Source of the DNA: Aedes albopictus
Lineage: Eukaryota; Arthropoda; Insecta; Diptera; Culicidae
Direction: 5' to 3'
Length of the DNA stretch: 64,000 bases
NCBI RefSeq assembly: GCF_035046485.1
Contig: NC_085138.1
Span: forward strand, 16,619,329 to 16,683,328
Shown here: piece after piece, positions 30,901 through 41,510 of the stretch
Numbering within the stretch: position 1 is the first letter of the stretch
How the letters are laid out: every line of letters starts with the position of its first letter
Program-made: the position numbers and the translations under genes
The notes under the pieces: generated by a model
What the model saw: only the letters and a program-made list of their open reading frames with translations
Told to the model about the DNA's origin: nothing
The model's database searches: none

Positions 30901-31185
30901 AAAACTTGTAGTTAGAAGGCACAGACAAATTGAGATATGAATTTGTGAAAAAATCACGTTCTGGTGGGATTCGAACCCATGACTCCGTATTCGCCAGACC
31001 AACGCTTTAACCAGCTTAGCCACGAAACAGGTATAAATTCTGTGGAATAGAAAGCCGAACTGAACCCGAGCCCACACCATGAATATTCCTTTCTTCACAA
31101 ACCATCTCTTTTTCGGCTTAGATGCCAAAATTTATATCTCAATTTGACAATTTGCAACATTCTTTGCCTTCTAACTACAATTTTT
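30901..31185. mobile_element. inverted-repeat element with a tRNA-like core
   Basis: The left arm contains TTGTAGTTAGAAGGCA and CAAATTGAGATAT (30906-30938). The right arm, inverted, contains the same two blocks (about 31128-31181) with extra bases between them. Between the arms lies a tRNA-like sequence. About 285 bp, no protein. Confidence 0.6.
30956..31030 (-). pseudogene. tRNA-like sequence (SINE head or tRNA pseudogene)
   Basis: Minus strand: an A-box TGGCTAAGCTGG and a B-box GGTTCGAATCC at normal spacing. A seven-base acceptor-like pairing has one mismatch and two G-T pairs, the D stem pairs GCT with AGC, and the T stem has four good pairs. The anticodon stem does not fold to five pairs, so it is unlikely to be a working tRNA. 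The boxes could still act as an internal RNA polymerase III promoter. Confidence 0.55.
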
Positions 31186-31189
31186 CCTG

Positions 31190-32594
31190 TATGTCTCCTT
31201 CACGGTCTCTTTCAAAAAAAGTTATCAGAGATTCATTCGAAAATTTTCTCCAAGAATTTCGTTTCTACCTATGAAGACATCTTCATACATTCATCCAGCG
31301 ATCCTTTCAGAAAACCTTCCTGAAATTTTTTAAGAAATTCCGCCGTGAAAACTTTTGGAGACTTCTCTATGAAATATTCAGGAATACTTCCATTAATTTC
31401 TTAAAAAAATCGTGTTACCTTTAGAATTTTCGTTGTTATTTGAAAATCATAATAGACCACACGGATTGGTATTACCGAAAATTTGCACTTTGAGTGAGTC
31501 CATAATTTTCACCAAAGTGTCCTATAGATCACCCCAGAAATAAACCCGCACCGTTTTATAAAACTTTCTCTGCATTCCACTTGAAAATCTTCCAGGAGTT
31601 CCTTTCTGACAAACTTTCGCGAGAAATATCCTCTAGAACTTCCTTCGAAATTTGTGTAGAGATTCCTCCAGAAATTTCGGCAAAAACTCATCTAGAATAG
31701 CTTCCATGGGTTTAAAATGCAATCCTCCTTTTCTTCAGGAACCCGTACGAGTTTTTTTTTCTGGAAATCAATCTTTTATATAGTCCTTCATAAACTCTTC
31801 TAGGGATTTTTTTTTTGAATTTGGAGGTTCCAGGGACTTTTCTTGAAATTTCCCTGATGATTGCTTAAAAAATTCCTTATGAGATTCCTCCATTAATTTG
31901 TTCAAGCATTCCAAGTCCAAGAATATCTTCTATGTATTTCTTCCAACATCAATCCAACTACTCTAGGAATTCGGTCCTAAAATCTATAAAGGTTTGTTTC
32001 AGAAACTCCTCTAGCGATTTTTTTCCACCAATTTTTCTAGGGATTGTGTAATGAATTTCTTCGAATTTTTTTTCCAGCAGTTTCTTGGGTAGATTTCTAT
32101 GGTTTGCTTCTAAAAAAAACATCGGGAATATATCCAACAATTCCACAGGAATTTTCTACATCGATTTCTTCTGCAAAGATTTTTTAAAAATCTTCCAGTG
32201 ATTTTCTCAGTTTCCAAATAAGAAACTCCTTCATGAATTACTTCAGTCCACCATAGATTTGTTCAGGAATTGCTCTATGGATTCCATTAAAAATTCGCTC
32301 GTGAATGTGTTCGAATATATCAGAGATTTCATCCAGAAAATCAAGCAGGAATTCCTACAGAGCATACAGAGATTCCTTCACAATTTCCCCCTGATATTCT
32401 TCTATGTATTATCCTAGTAATTTATCCGGCATTTCCTCTGAGGATAACCCCAACAATTTCACCATGGATTCATCAAGAAATTTGTTCAAATTATTTCCTA
32501 TGAGTTTCACTGAAATTCCTTAAGAAATATCTCAAGATCATTGCAGACGCTTATCTATGCGTTTCTTCTGATATTTCCACAGATTTTTTTAAAG
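31190..32594. repeat. decayed GAATTCC-type repeat, pyrimidine-rich on plus
   Basis: Same vocabulary as the other tracts (TTCCTTCAGAAATT, CTCCAGAAATTTC). Short frames here are compositional. No genes. Confidence 0.6.
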
Positions 32595-33127
32595 AAAGGA
32601 GACTGGGCAAAAATGTATGGAGTCTGGGCCCGGAATGTACACCAATGACCCATAGCTCTTTCGAAAGGTCTAATTGAGCCAAGAAAAAGTTGCTATGGGA
32701 CCAAAAATATTCATCATGGGAGAAAAAAGTTATTTGACATTGTATGGGACGGATTTTAGTTGTTTTTGTAGTAATTATTTGCATCATTTTTTACAAGCAA
32801 CCAATCTCAAATAAACCAAATGTCCCATCTGTCAGTGTTATACACAATAATAAGTCATTCTATTACAAAAAGTAGATAATAATGATTTCTGGAACAGGCC
32901 AGTGCTTAGAAAAGGTTGGGATTTCTGCAAGTTTTTTTTTTTTGGGAAAAAGTGGAGGGGCACGTGTGTATTAATCTATGTATTAATATTACTATAGTGG
33001 AATGAGTATAACCAAAGGTACTATACCTAAAAACCCATCCCTTGAGCAAGTGCTTGTGCAATGTACAGATTCTTATGTTGAAACACAGTGAAACACATCA
33101 AAATATAAAGAGAGTATGAAAAAAAAT
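32595..33127. repeat. dispersed repeat A, first copy
   Basis: About 530 bp, starting AAAGGAGACTGGGC and ending near CATCAAAATATAA. It matches, in reverse complement and at high identity, the two halves of the repeat at 41511-42197. No coding capacity and no obvious terminal repeats. Probably a non-autonomous transposon or part of one. Confidence 0.75.
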
Positions 33128-33129
33128 CG

Positions 33130-33883
33130 CTTTCATCAGAGTCAAGCTTTATTCGACCAACCGGGTTGTGAGACAAGGATGTACTATCACCGCTACTATT
33201 CCTTATCGTAATCAACGAGATATTTATGGGGGCATTTGACCGTGCATCGAATTGTTGGCTACATTAGCAGCCCATCACTATGAAGCATCTGAACGACTTC
33301 CATTTGGCTAATGATGTAGCCCTACTATACCAATAGTGCTTTGTCAAGCAGAGTAAGCTTAATGACCTAGCCGAACGTTTCTTTGAGACAGGTCTAACTT
33401 TCAATGTCAGCAAGACCAAATCATTAGATGTCAACACGGACTACCCCTCCAACATAATAGTAGCTGGAAGAGTAGAAGAGAAGGTCAAAAACTTTCAATA
33501 TCTCGGATATCTTGGAATTAAGGAATAAATGATCGAAGTGGTGAAGAAGGTGCTCCATCGTTAACGAAGCCTGTGGGGTATCTATCCAATGCATCCGTCA
33601 CAGTGGCTTGTCCCTCACGCGTCAATGCATGTCGTGGTGGACGTTTTTCCACTGCCACTCGTGGAATTGCAAACTGAGAACAACAATAATTGGAATGATC
33701 TGCCCATCTGAATGAATCTGGGCCAGAAACTGCAGATCTACAAATACATAGTTACTTTTCTTTTAGGCAAAGAATCAGCATTTTCTTTAAATCTAATATG
33801 TAGTTGCTCATTGGTATTAGTTGTAACACACATACTTTGAAAATCATTAGAAGATTATTTGTGCTGTTATAAGTTGTAAGAAG

Positions 33884-33915
<32 letters not shown>
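33130..33915 (+). mobile_element. decayed non-LTR retrotransposon 3' fragment with AAAT tail
   Basis: Readable reverse transcriptase pieces: R-Q-G-C-x-L-S-P-L-L-F-L-I-V-I-N-E-I (about 33170), a drifted active site L-A-N-D-V-A-L-L-Y (about 33307; the usual A-D-D is A-N-D), K-L-N-D-L-A-E-R, N-V-S-K-T-K-S-L-D and F-Q-Y-L-G (about 33500). After about 350 bp of 3' UTR it ends in an (AAAT)n run at 33886-33915. Dead: stops in frame and a catalytic Asp lost. Clade not assigned. Confidence 0.65.
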
Positions 33916-34912
33916 CAAAAATCAGTTAGTAGCGATTGTGGCGAGCCCCAGACAACGAGTTAGCACGTATAATGAAGTTTATGACCGTGTTATACGCACT
34001 TTTATGCAGTTAAGTTACATCGCATACGATGCAGCAAAAGTGCCTTATGCGTGCAAAAGTGGAGCCAATATACGTGCATTGGCGGGAAAACCATAACGCC
34101 AAAAGACTTGAAGCTACATCTTACGTGAAGTACGGTGTGCCTTATTGCGACGTAACATAACACCTTATGCGACCTTATAATATTCGAAAAAAAAACAATT
34201 ATTGTCATCTCAGTGTCAAACTAATGACCTTTGAAGTATCGAGCCAAACTTTTCGTGCGTGTTCGCCAGACTATCTGGAGATAAAACCGACTAAGCGGTA
34301 TTTCCCGCATTGTTTCCACTTCTCCTCTCTGGCTAGCGTCATCTATTATTGATTATCAGAGCCACAAAACAAAACTAATGAGTTTATAACCATAACGATG
34401 ACTATTCACTGTTTTGTAGTTATTTGGCACTGCGTGGAAAGTCCAACAGCACCTCTTTCAATATTTCAATGTTTTCACATATAATGCGATTTATGTCAAC
34501 GTAAACGTTTCGAGCTTATGCGAGTTGTTATGAACCCTTTAACGAGTTTATTTTTTCATTCATGCGATTTCATTCGTACACTAATGCAAGTTAAACTGGC
34601 ATAATATGACAAGTACCAAGAGAAGTCGTATATGTAATCATCGCAGTGTGCTATTGAGCGAATTTATTTGATACGTTCGCACACTTTTGAGAAATATAAA
34701 AGTTGATTTGTATTCTTATGCGACTTTTCCAGATACATCGCAATAAGTACAAAAATAACATCATATGCGATGAAAATTATTCCTCCGCCATACATATATG
34801 CGATAGAAGCTTAAAATGGTACTTTTTACGGTGTACTACATGCATTCTTATGCGACTCCTGGTTCTCTGGGGTTTAACCTCTTCGCACGAAGCGGGTAAG
34901 CAAGGTAAATCT
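33916..34912. other. non-coding DNA rich in ATGCGA motifs
   Basis: Roughly ten ATGCGA or TCGCAT-type words, often as TTATGCGA, are scattered over about 850 bp. No coding frame is convincing. It may be a decayed non-autonomous element; ends are not defined. Confidence 0.4.
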
Positions 34913-34916
34913 TTAA

Positions 34917-35265
34917 GGCGAAACTGGATCCATTTCCTCACTTTTTGGTTTTTGATTTTTAATAAAATAACGAAGCAATACTTTCAAAATCGGTTTTCGT
35001 GCACATGTAGAGTATAGATCAAGGTATCTCCTGAATTTTTCCCTGGTGGAAAAAGTTTTTCGTTTTTGCAGAAACCATTTTTAAACAAAATTGCACAAAA
35101 AAATGGTTTCTGCAAAAATGAAAAACTTTTTCCACCAAGGAAAAATTCAGGAGATACCTTGATCCATACTCTACATGTGCACGAAAACCGATTTTGAAAA
35201 TATTGCTTCGTTATTTTATTAAAAATCAAAAACCAAAAAACTGAGAAAATGCTTCCAGTTTCGCC
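34917..35265. repeat. near-perfect palindromic element, copy 1
   Basis: Arms of about 170 bp form an almost complete inverted repeat centred near 35090. It starts GGCGAAACTGG and ends CCAGTTTCGCC. Flanks are TTAA on the left (34913-34916) and TTGA on the right. The same element occurs at 44698-45048 with TTAA on both sides, so a TTAA target is likely. No protein. A transcript would fold into a hairpin of about 170 bp. Confidence 0.8.
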
Positions 35266-35269
35266 TTGA

Positions 35270-35584
35270 GCAGTGTAGGGGCAGTATGAGGTAGCTGTGC
35301 GCGAAGTGCCAGTATAGGGAACCCCATTTTCTTCCTGACCCGCATGGCGGGAGAGGTCATGGATGAATCATGGTTGATGAAGGCCATAAAACATAGGGAT
35401 GAGTAGAGTGCAGAAAAATGGAGGTGGCTGCGCAGCCGACAGGAGAGGTGCTACCAGGCGGCGTTCGTAAGGCCGGTTTTTAACCTGGAGAGTGAAGAGC
35501 AGCAATACTTGCAAGCTTGGAAGAGTGGGCCTTAATCGGCCGGCTCGTCCCAGATCGAAGGGAGCAGGGGCTTACGACTATGTG
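35270..35584. other. GC-richer non-coding DNA
   Basis: No element or gene recognised. Composition differs from the neighbours (for example GGTGGCTGCGCAGCCGACAG). It could be UTR of an unidentified retrotransposon. Confidence 0.3.
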
Positions 35585-35882
35585 TATCAGGTATCAGTAG
35601 GTCGGCTCCAGAGGCACGTTCTCCTCCGTTTGGGAAATTTGTGCCATCGCCATAAACACGAGCCTATTCATCATTTACCTGAGGGAGAAGGGAAGGAAGA
35701 AAGGATGGGACAGGGAAAAGGACAGGTAATGGAATAGGGTCTTCATACACGCATAAGCGTACCACAATGGGTTCACATGGCGTCCTGAAAAGGACACTGT
35801 AATATCGCATAAGCGTACCACAATGGGTTCAAACAGCGCCCTGAAAAGAGCACTGTGATATCGCATAAAGCGTAAAGAAAGC

Positions 35883-38800
35883 CTATAGCTCTTTACCACA
35901 GCGGGTCAAGAACAGCAGAATGTCCTGCAGATTCAGGTTTCTAAAGTCAGTTTCACTTAATAAGTGTTTACCGAGTACTCGGAAACGCAATTGCACAAAA
36001 ACTGGACAGTTACATATTAAATGATACGAAGTTCCATAATCGGATTCACAGCTATCACAGGCAAATGAATCAGCTTGCTGAATATTCGCCATATGATAAC
36101 TGAGTCGGCAGTGGCCAGTCAATGCTTTGACCAGCATGCTGCAATTTTGCTTTGACAGATTTGTAAGATACTTCGCCACTCTTGGAGATGGCTCAGTACA
36201 ATACAATTTGGTTTGACGACATGACTCCAAACTATTCCAGTATTGTCTGTGTTGAGTAGCAGCCCAGGTGTGAATCTGAAGCTTTACCCAACACTTCGAT
36301 ATCGGAATAGCTGGCTCAGGGCCAATGAAGTCATGTGATGCTCCAGTGCGAGCTAACTCATCAGCCAATTCATTTCCAGCGATGGAAGAATGGCCAGGTA
36401 CCCATACAAGGTGAACAGCGTTGGCTGAATTCAGCTCCTCGATTTGAGTTCGACAAGCGATAACTATCTTCGACCTGGAGTTGGCCGAAGCAAGTGTTTT
36501 AATAGCAGCCTGGCTATCTGAACAGAAGTATATTACTTTGCCCATTACGTGCTGCTGAAGTGCTGATTGCACTCCGCACATAAGAGCAAAGATTTCGGCC
36601 TGAAAAACGGTGCAGTGTCTACCAAGTGAATAAGACTGATACAGCCTTAGCTCACGAGAATAAACACCAGCACCTGCTCGACCTTCGAGAAGGGAGCCAT
36701 CAGTGTAACATACGATGCCGTCTGAAATACTTCTCTCCAGATAACCAGATGTCCACTCTTCCCGGGAAGGAAATTTCATGGAAAATGTCCTATATGGAAA
36801 ATTACAAGCAATTGTAAGATCACTTGGAGCAAGGACAACTTTGTCCCAATTCACCAAAAGTGGAAACAACGTGGTGTGTGTTGAACTGCGGTTCACAGGA
36901 GTTTCCTCTAGTAAACCGAGTACCCATAGACGGTAAGTGCAAGAAAGTGCTTCTTGTTTGAGATGAATGTGTAGTGGGGCAACGTCAAAGAGAACTTCGA
37001 GCGCTGCCGTAGGAGTTGAAGAGAACGCTCCAGACATCGCCATTAGGCACATCCTTTGGAGATGGCCTAATTTTGATTGGACCGTTCTCACTTCGCCCTT
37101 TTGCCACCACACAAGACATCCATACGCCAATATTGGACGAACAACAGTTGTGTAAATCCATTTGATATACTTGGGTTTTAGACCCCAAGTTGTACCAAAG
37201 GTTCGCCGGCATTGCCCGAAGGCCATACAAGCTTTCTTGATTCTGAACTCAACATGAGGTGTCCAGGAAAGCTTGGAATCAAGAATGACTCCAACGTACT
37301 TTACCTGTTCAGTCACATTGATATCAGAATCAAAGAGACGTAAAGGTCGAACACCATTACGGTTTCGCTTTTCCGTGAAAAGAACAATAGATGTTTTACT
37401 CGGATTTACCGAAAGGCCATATTGGCGACACCAACCCTCAACTACCTGAAGGGCGTTTTGCATCAGGTCGAAAAGGGTGCTGATGCACATACCGACTAAC
37501 AATGTTAGGTAGTCGTCGGCAAAACCATAAGTAGGAAAACCGCTCTTATTGAGTTGCCTCAATAGCGTATCTGCTACGAGATTCCACAAAAGTGGTGACA
37601 AGACTCCCCCTTGGGGGCATCCACAAACACTCAATTTCCTAATCGCCGCTTGACGCAATGTCGCGAAGAGATGTCGGTTTTTGAGCATTTGGTGAATCCA
37701 ATTGGAAATCATTGGAGATATACCATGACCCCGTGCGGCTTCCAATATGGCATCGAAAGGCACGTTGTCAAAGGCACCCTCGATATCTAAGAAAACACCC
37801 AAGCAGGATTGCTTTTGAGCGAATGCCTTCTCGATATCGTAAACAACTTTGTGTAAAAGAGTCACAGTGGACTTTCCAGATTGGTAGGCATGTTGGTTCA
37901 CATGAAGAGGCACATTGGCCAGATAAACATCACGGATGTGATGATCGACAATGCGTTCTAAGCATTTCAGAAGAAAAGAGGTCAAACTGATAGGTCTGAA
38001 GCTCTTTGCTTCTTCATACGACGCACGACCCACTTTCGGAATAAACTTTACAGTAATATCCCGCCAGGATTTGGGAATATACCCTGTAGCAAAACTGCAA
38101 ACAAGTAGTTGTTTCAAAACATGTTTGAAATAATCAAATCCCTTCTGAAGCAAAATAGGATAAATCCCATCTGCCCCGGGAGATTTGAAAGGAGCAAAGC
38201 TATTAAGTGCCCATTCAATCGATTCTAAAGTTATGATACTCCGAGCCGAAGCTAAAGAATCATAACTACAAGAAAAGACATCAGGTTCATCCGAAGACGT
38301 GATATCCACACATCCAGGGAAGTGTGTACTGAATAAACATTCCAAAACTTCCTCATCAGAGGAAGTGAAATCACCATTTGGCAAACGAAGTTCGTTCACT
38401 TGAAAATCCTTAGATTTTGCAAGGATTTTGTTCAATCGACTGGCTTCACTCAGACTGGAAACATTTGTACAAAGGTTTTTCCAGCCGGATCGTTCAGCAG
38501 ACCGAAGAGCTTTCTGGTAGGCCTTGCGAGCCGACCTGAAAGCCTCCGATCCAGCCGAACGTCGTCTGTTCCAACTCTTTCTACATTGTTTCCTGAGCTT
38601 GGCCAGATCAGAGTTCCACCAAGGGGTTCCTCTTGTGGTCTTCACAGACCGCAGAGGGCAAGCTTCTTCAAAAGCTTCCATGATGAAGGCCGTTGTAGTA
38701 TCAACGGCTTCATCTAAATCACTTGGAGTGTCAATTGATGGTGAGTATCCATGAAATTTGGCTGCAACCAAATCGGTAAAGAGATCCCAGTTAGTTGACC

Positions 38801-39527
38801 GGGGGTTCCTGAAACGCAAAGTTTGCGAAGTAACATTCACATGTTCAAACAAGATGTAGCGATGGTCAGATAAAGATTCTTCATCTGACACATGCCAATT
38901 GGTCAGCTCGTGACTAATTCTGCTAGAGCAAAGAGTTATGTCTAACACTTCCTCTCTAGCAGATACCAAGAAGGTTGGGCGGTTGCCTATGTTAAGTAAT
39001 CCAAGATCTGTACTACTTAAGTATTCCATCAAACTGGAGCCTCTCAAATTGATGTCTGAGCTGCCCCAGATTATATGGTGAGCATTAGCATCACTACCAA
39101 CAATTAGCGGAAGGCCTTTTGAAGTGCAGTATGCAATGACTTGCTTGAAAGCATCCGTAGGGGATGGTTCATCATGCGGTAAATAAACCGAACAATAAAC
39201 GTATTTTCTGTTGAGGTTTCCAACAGATACATCGATTGTGATAGCACATACATCTCTGGTAGTTAGTTCAGAGATGAGTGTAGCAACGATTGCGTTGTTG
39301 ACAAGCACACATGCTCGAGGCATGACACGTGAGTTTGCCATTTCATGTTTACTGAAAGTAGCAAACACCGGATTCACAAGGTTTCCTAGATAGAAATTCC
39401 CCTTACGAAAGTAAGGTTCTTGGACTAACGCCACTTGGGCTGTACCATTTTGCATAAGTCTACAAAGATTGATCGTTGCTGTTCTTTTGTGCTGAAGATT
39501 GATCTGAGCTATCCTAACCGTAGCCAC
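35883..39527 (-). CDS. Lian-like ORF2: endonuclease-reverse transcriptase-RNase H
   Basis: 1,214 residues, same architecture as the plus-strand protein: endonuclease (about 1-230), linker, reverse transcriptase with G-F-A-D-D-Y near 670, RNase H with T-D-G-S, Q-A-E, S-D-S and N-E-L-A-D near 935-1070, and a Cys-His tail. I count about 22 residue differences from the other copy, mostly conservative, and none at the catalytic positions. In this copy the frame upstream of GTG 39527 is closed by a TAA five codons earlier, so the protein either starts at GTG, starts at an internal ATG (which would cut into the endonuclease), or is reached by frameshift or reinitiation from the overlapping upstream frame. 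Potentially active. Confidence 0.92.
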   Translation of the reverse strand: MATVRIAQINLQHKRTATINLCRLMQNGTAQVALVQEPYFRKGNFYLGNLVNPVFATFSKHEMANSRVMPRACVLVNNAIVATLISELTTRDVCAITIDVSVGNLNRKYVYCSVYLPHDEPSPTDAFKQVIAYCTSKGLPLIVGSDANAHHIIWGSSDINLRGSSLMEYLSSTDLGLLNIGNRPTFLVSAREEVLDITLCSSRISHELTNWHVSDEESLSDHRYILFEHVNVTSQTLRFRNPRSTNWDLFTDLVAAKFHGYSPSIDTPSDLDEAVDTTTAFIMEAFEEACPLRSVKTTRGTPWWNSDLAKLRKQCRKSWNRRRSAGSEAFRSARKAYQKALRSAERSGWKNLCTNVSSLSEASRLNKILAKSKDFQVNELRLPNGDFTSSDEEVLECLFSTHFPGCVDITSSDEPDVFSCSYDSLASARSIITLESIEWALNSFAPFKSPGADGIYPILLQKGFDYFKHVLKQLLVCSFATGYIPKSWRDITVKFIPKVGRASYEEAKSFRPISLTSFLLKCLERIVDHHIRDVYLANVPLHVNQHAYQSGKSTVTLLHKVVYDIEKAFAQKQSCLGVFLDIEGAFDNVPFDAILEAARGHGISPMISNWIHQMLKNRHLFATLRQAAIRKLSVCGCPQGGVLSPLLWNLVADTLLRQLNKSGFPTYGFADDYLTLLVGMCISTLFDLMQNALQVVEGWCRQYGLSVNPSKTSIVLFTEKRNRNGVRPLRLFDSDINVTEQVKYVGVILDSKLSWTPHVEFRIKKACMAFGQCRRTFGTTWGLKPKYIKWIYTTVVRPILAYGCLVWWQKGEVRTVQSKLGHLQRMCLMAMSGAFSSTPTAALEVLFDVAPLHIHLKQEALSCTYRLWVLGLLEETPVNRSSTHTTLFPLLVNWDKVVLAPSDLTIACNFPYRTFSMKFPSREEWTSGYLERSISDGIVCYTDGSLLEGRAGAGVYSRELRLYQSYSLGRHCTVFQAEIFALMCGVQSALQQHVMGKVIYFCSDSQAAIKTLASANSRSKIVIACRTQIEELNSANAVHLVWVPGHSSIAGNELADELARTGASHDFIGPEPAIPISKCWVKLQIHTWAATQHRQYWNSLESCRQTKLYCTEPSPRVAKYLTNLSKQNCSMLVKALTGHCRLSYHMANIQQADSFACDSCESDYGTSYHLICNCPVFVQLRFRVLGKHLLSETDFRNLNLQDILLFLTRCGKEL

Positions 39528-39933
39528 TACCCAAACTAGGCAAGATTAAACTCTTAACAACCACAGCACAACAAAGAACAGCAACAATAAAGCCAGATCG
39601 GTATCGATTTGAGTGCGCCAAAGGCGAGGATGCACAGAATACACTGTGTAAAACGCATAATGCGAAACCATATAGGTGAAAATTTAAACTAATTAATAAC
39701 ATCTTCATAATCCCGCCCTTATTCAGCCTCAAGTATGAGATTGAAGAAGGGCAGCTGATTGTCTCGGAGAAACACAAGGTCCACCGCACTATTGCTCCGG
39801 TTAGCGCAGTAAGGGCAAAATACTGTGGAGGGTGCCCTGGTACTCCACAGGCTCCGTTTGCGATTAGGTTTTTATAAGACCCCCCTAACCATTCATTCCT
39901 AGGCACGGTAAGCGTAAAGCCGCATAACACCAT
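39514..39933 (-). CDS. small overlapping upstream frame in the Lian-like 5' UTR
   Basis: 139 codons from ATG 39933 to a TAG that overlaps the ORF2 start region by 14 nt, with ORF2 one base later in phase. It contains two hydrophobic segments (about residues 75-97 and 112-128) and no recognisable domain or Cys-His motif. The frame is kept here and partly in the decayed copy at 16583, but is broken by one base in the plus-strand full-length copy. It may be a real first frame used for coupled translation, or only UTR. Confidence 0.35.
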   Translation of the reverse strand: MVLCGFTLTVPRNEWLGGSYKNLIANGACGVPGHPPQYFALTALTGAIVRWTLCFSETISCPSSISYLRLNKGGIMKMLLISLNFHLYGFALCVLHSVFCASSPLAHSNRYRSGFIVAVLCCAVVVKSLILPSLGSGYG

Positions 39934-40309
39934 GAATTAGGGGTCACCTGATTAGTGGACTCCTACCACTGGAACAGGCGGTCCGTAGTGCTATTCTTAG
40001 CCAGTTGAACTAACCGCTACCGACACTACACAGCTATCTAGGCTGATCGGGAAAAGAAGTTAATATTAATGATCAACTTCAAACGGGCCCGAAAAGCCGA
40101 TTTTGAAGACGATGATGAGCAATGTCAAGTTCAGAAACTCTGAAGCCGCCGCACTCGAAAAAAAATATCCTCGTGCTAAAGCACGACAAAATATGCAAAG
40201 GCGCGGCCTACAAGTAGGTACTCATTGACATGGATGAATCTTTATAGTCAATAATCGACTCCTTTCCGGCTAAAGGCATTTAAGTACCGACATTAGCCAG
40301 TGCGAAACC

Positions 40310-41200
40310 TAGCATGGTCAGAGCCTATAGCAGAGTCTGACCAAGCTGGTTCGTGAAACGGCATCCCATTTACACAATCCAGGCATTAGAATCACCTGTC
40401 ACGCGGTCTTTGCCCTATCAGCTCAGCGGTCATACAGTCCAGTATCTGCGTGAACTGATCCAACACGTACTCCTAGACGGGGTATTCACCACAAAGGGGT
40501 ATTCACCAGTTGTTCATATCGCCGATCCAGTTGCCATTATCGGTGGGTATTTGGTATGGGTGGTCTGTTATGACGGCGATATCCATCTCCCACTCAGCGA
40601 CTGTCCGAATCAGCAGTTGCAGGTTTGCGTCACAGTAGTTCAGGTTTGTACTGTGACTTATCAACAAAGTTCTTTTGAAGACTAGGACCGCTATACATGT
40701 TGTTCGCATATTTCCCGCAAAAAATCAAGCACTTGGGATGGTTTGACCTGCCTTGCGCCTTATGACATTCGTCCCCACATCGCCTACAAAGCTTTCTATT
40801 GTGCCTCTCGATATCAGTGATATCATATCACAATTAATCGCCCGTTTATTCAAACACAAACAGCTGTCCCTCAGAAACCCTTATTTCTGTCAGTCTTATC
40901 CAATCCTAGCTAGAATCCAAAGCTTCTATCTTTAAATTCCATTATTTTTTCTAGTTCCTTTGAAATCACCACTTCCTCCTCAGAACCACCAGCATGTTTC
41001 TAGAGCCCTCGGTTGCTTTCCAGAATACCCAGTTTTTTTTTTAAGTTTCTTGAGGTTTTTCTTGACTTCTCTGGGATTCATCTGCTTCTTCTCAGAATCT
41101 TCCACTTCCTGCTCTAATATGAGCTTTTTGTTCAAATCGTCAGCTTTTTCCAGTAACTCTTTGCTTTTTACTAGCATCTAGCTCCATAAATCGCCAGCTT
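40310..41200 (-). pseudogene. R1-like retrotransposon fragment (end of ORF1, start of ORF2)
   Basis: Minus strand, in order: a Lys/Glu-rich helical stretch (about 41177-40980), a zinc-knuckle region L-C-R-R-C-G-D-E-C-H-K (about 40790) followed by K-C-L-I-F-C, then the endonuclease start N-L-N-Y-C-D-A-N-L-Q-L-L (about 40640), D-I-A-V-I-T-D-H-P-Y and D-N-G-N-W. Further on is F-T-Q-I-L-D-C-M-T (about 40450), which matches F-T-Q-M-L-D-R-I-T of the R1 element at 61.6 kb. R1-clade elements have this gag zinc-knuckle then endonuclease order. Stops and frameshifts make it dead, and the reverse transcriptase is absent. Confidence 0.65.
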
Positions 41201-41510
41201 TTTTTTGCATCTCGTTTCATTTTTGGAATAGCCCTAGGTATTTCTCTCGGTATCCGAATCTTCTTAGATCCATTATATGTATATTGAATTCACTTACTAT
41301 TCCCAAGGTAACAATGTTTTTGCTGAGATCAAACATCCTAAGTAACCGAGCTTCTTATTGAAAGCATTGTCGTCTACCTAAAGTCACATTTTTTCTGGTA
41401 TCCTCACGGTACAGCAATGAATATTATCCATAGAACCTTATGCATCACTATCACATAATAAAAACACCTTAATTAAATGCCAAGTTTCACTTGACTCAAA
41501 AAGTTTTTTT

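Larger units (their letters stand above)
35585..40100 (-). mobile_element. second full-length Lian-like retrotransposon
   Basis: 4.5 kb on the minus strand, with the same 5' terminus (TCGGCTTTTCGGGCCCG at 40100) and the same 3' terminus (CTACTGATACCTGATA at 35585) as the plus-strand copy. The main frame is intact. Unlike the other copies, I found no matching direct repeats at the two edges, so the flanks may have rearranged or one edge may be a deletion junction. With the copy at 25217 it forms an inverted pair 5.9 kb apart. Confidence 0.9.

Noticed and set aside
30956..31030. Functional tRNA gene
   Set aside because: A and B boxes are good, but the anticodon stem does not pair, an acceptor pair is mismatched, and it lies inside an inverted-repeat element.
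35585..40100. Target duplication for the minus-strand Lian-like copy
   Set aside because: I compared about 200 bp on each side and found no shared direct repeat; not reported as flanked by one.
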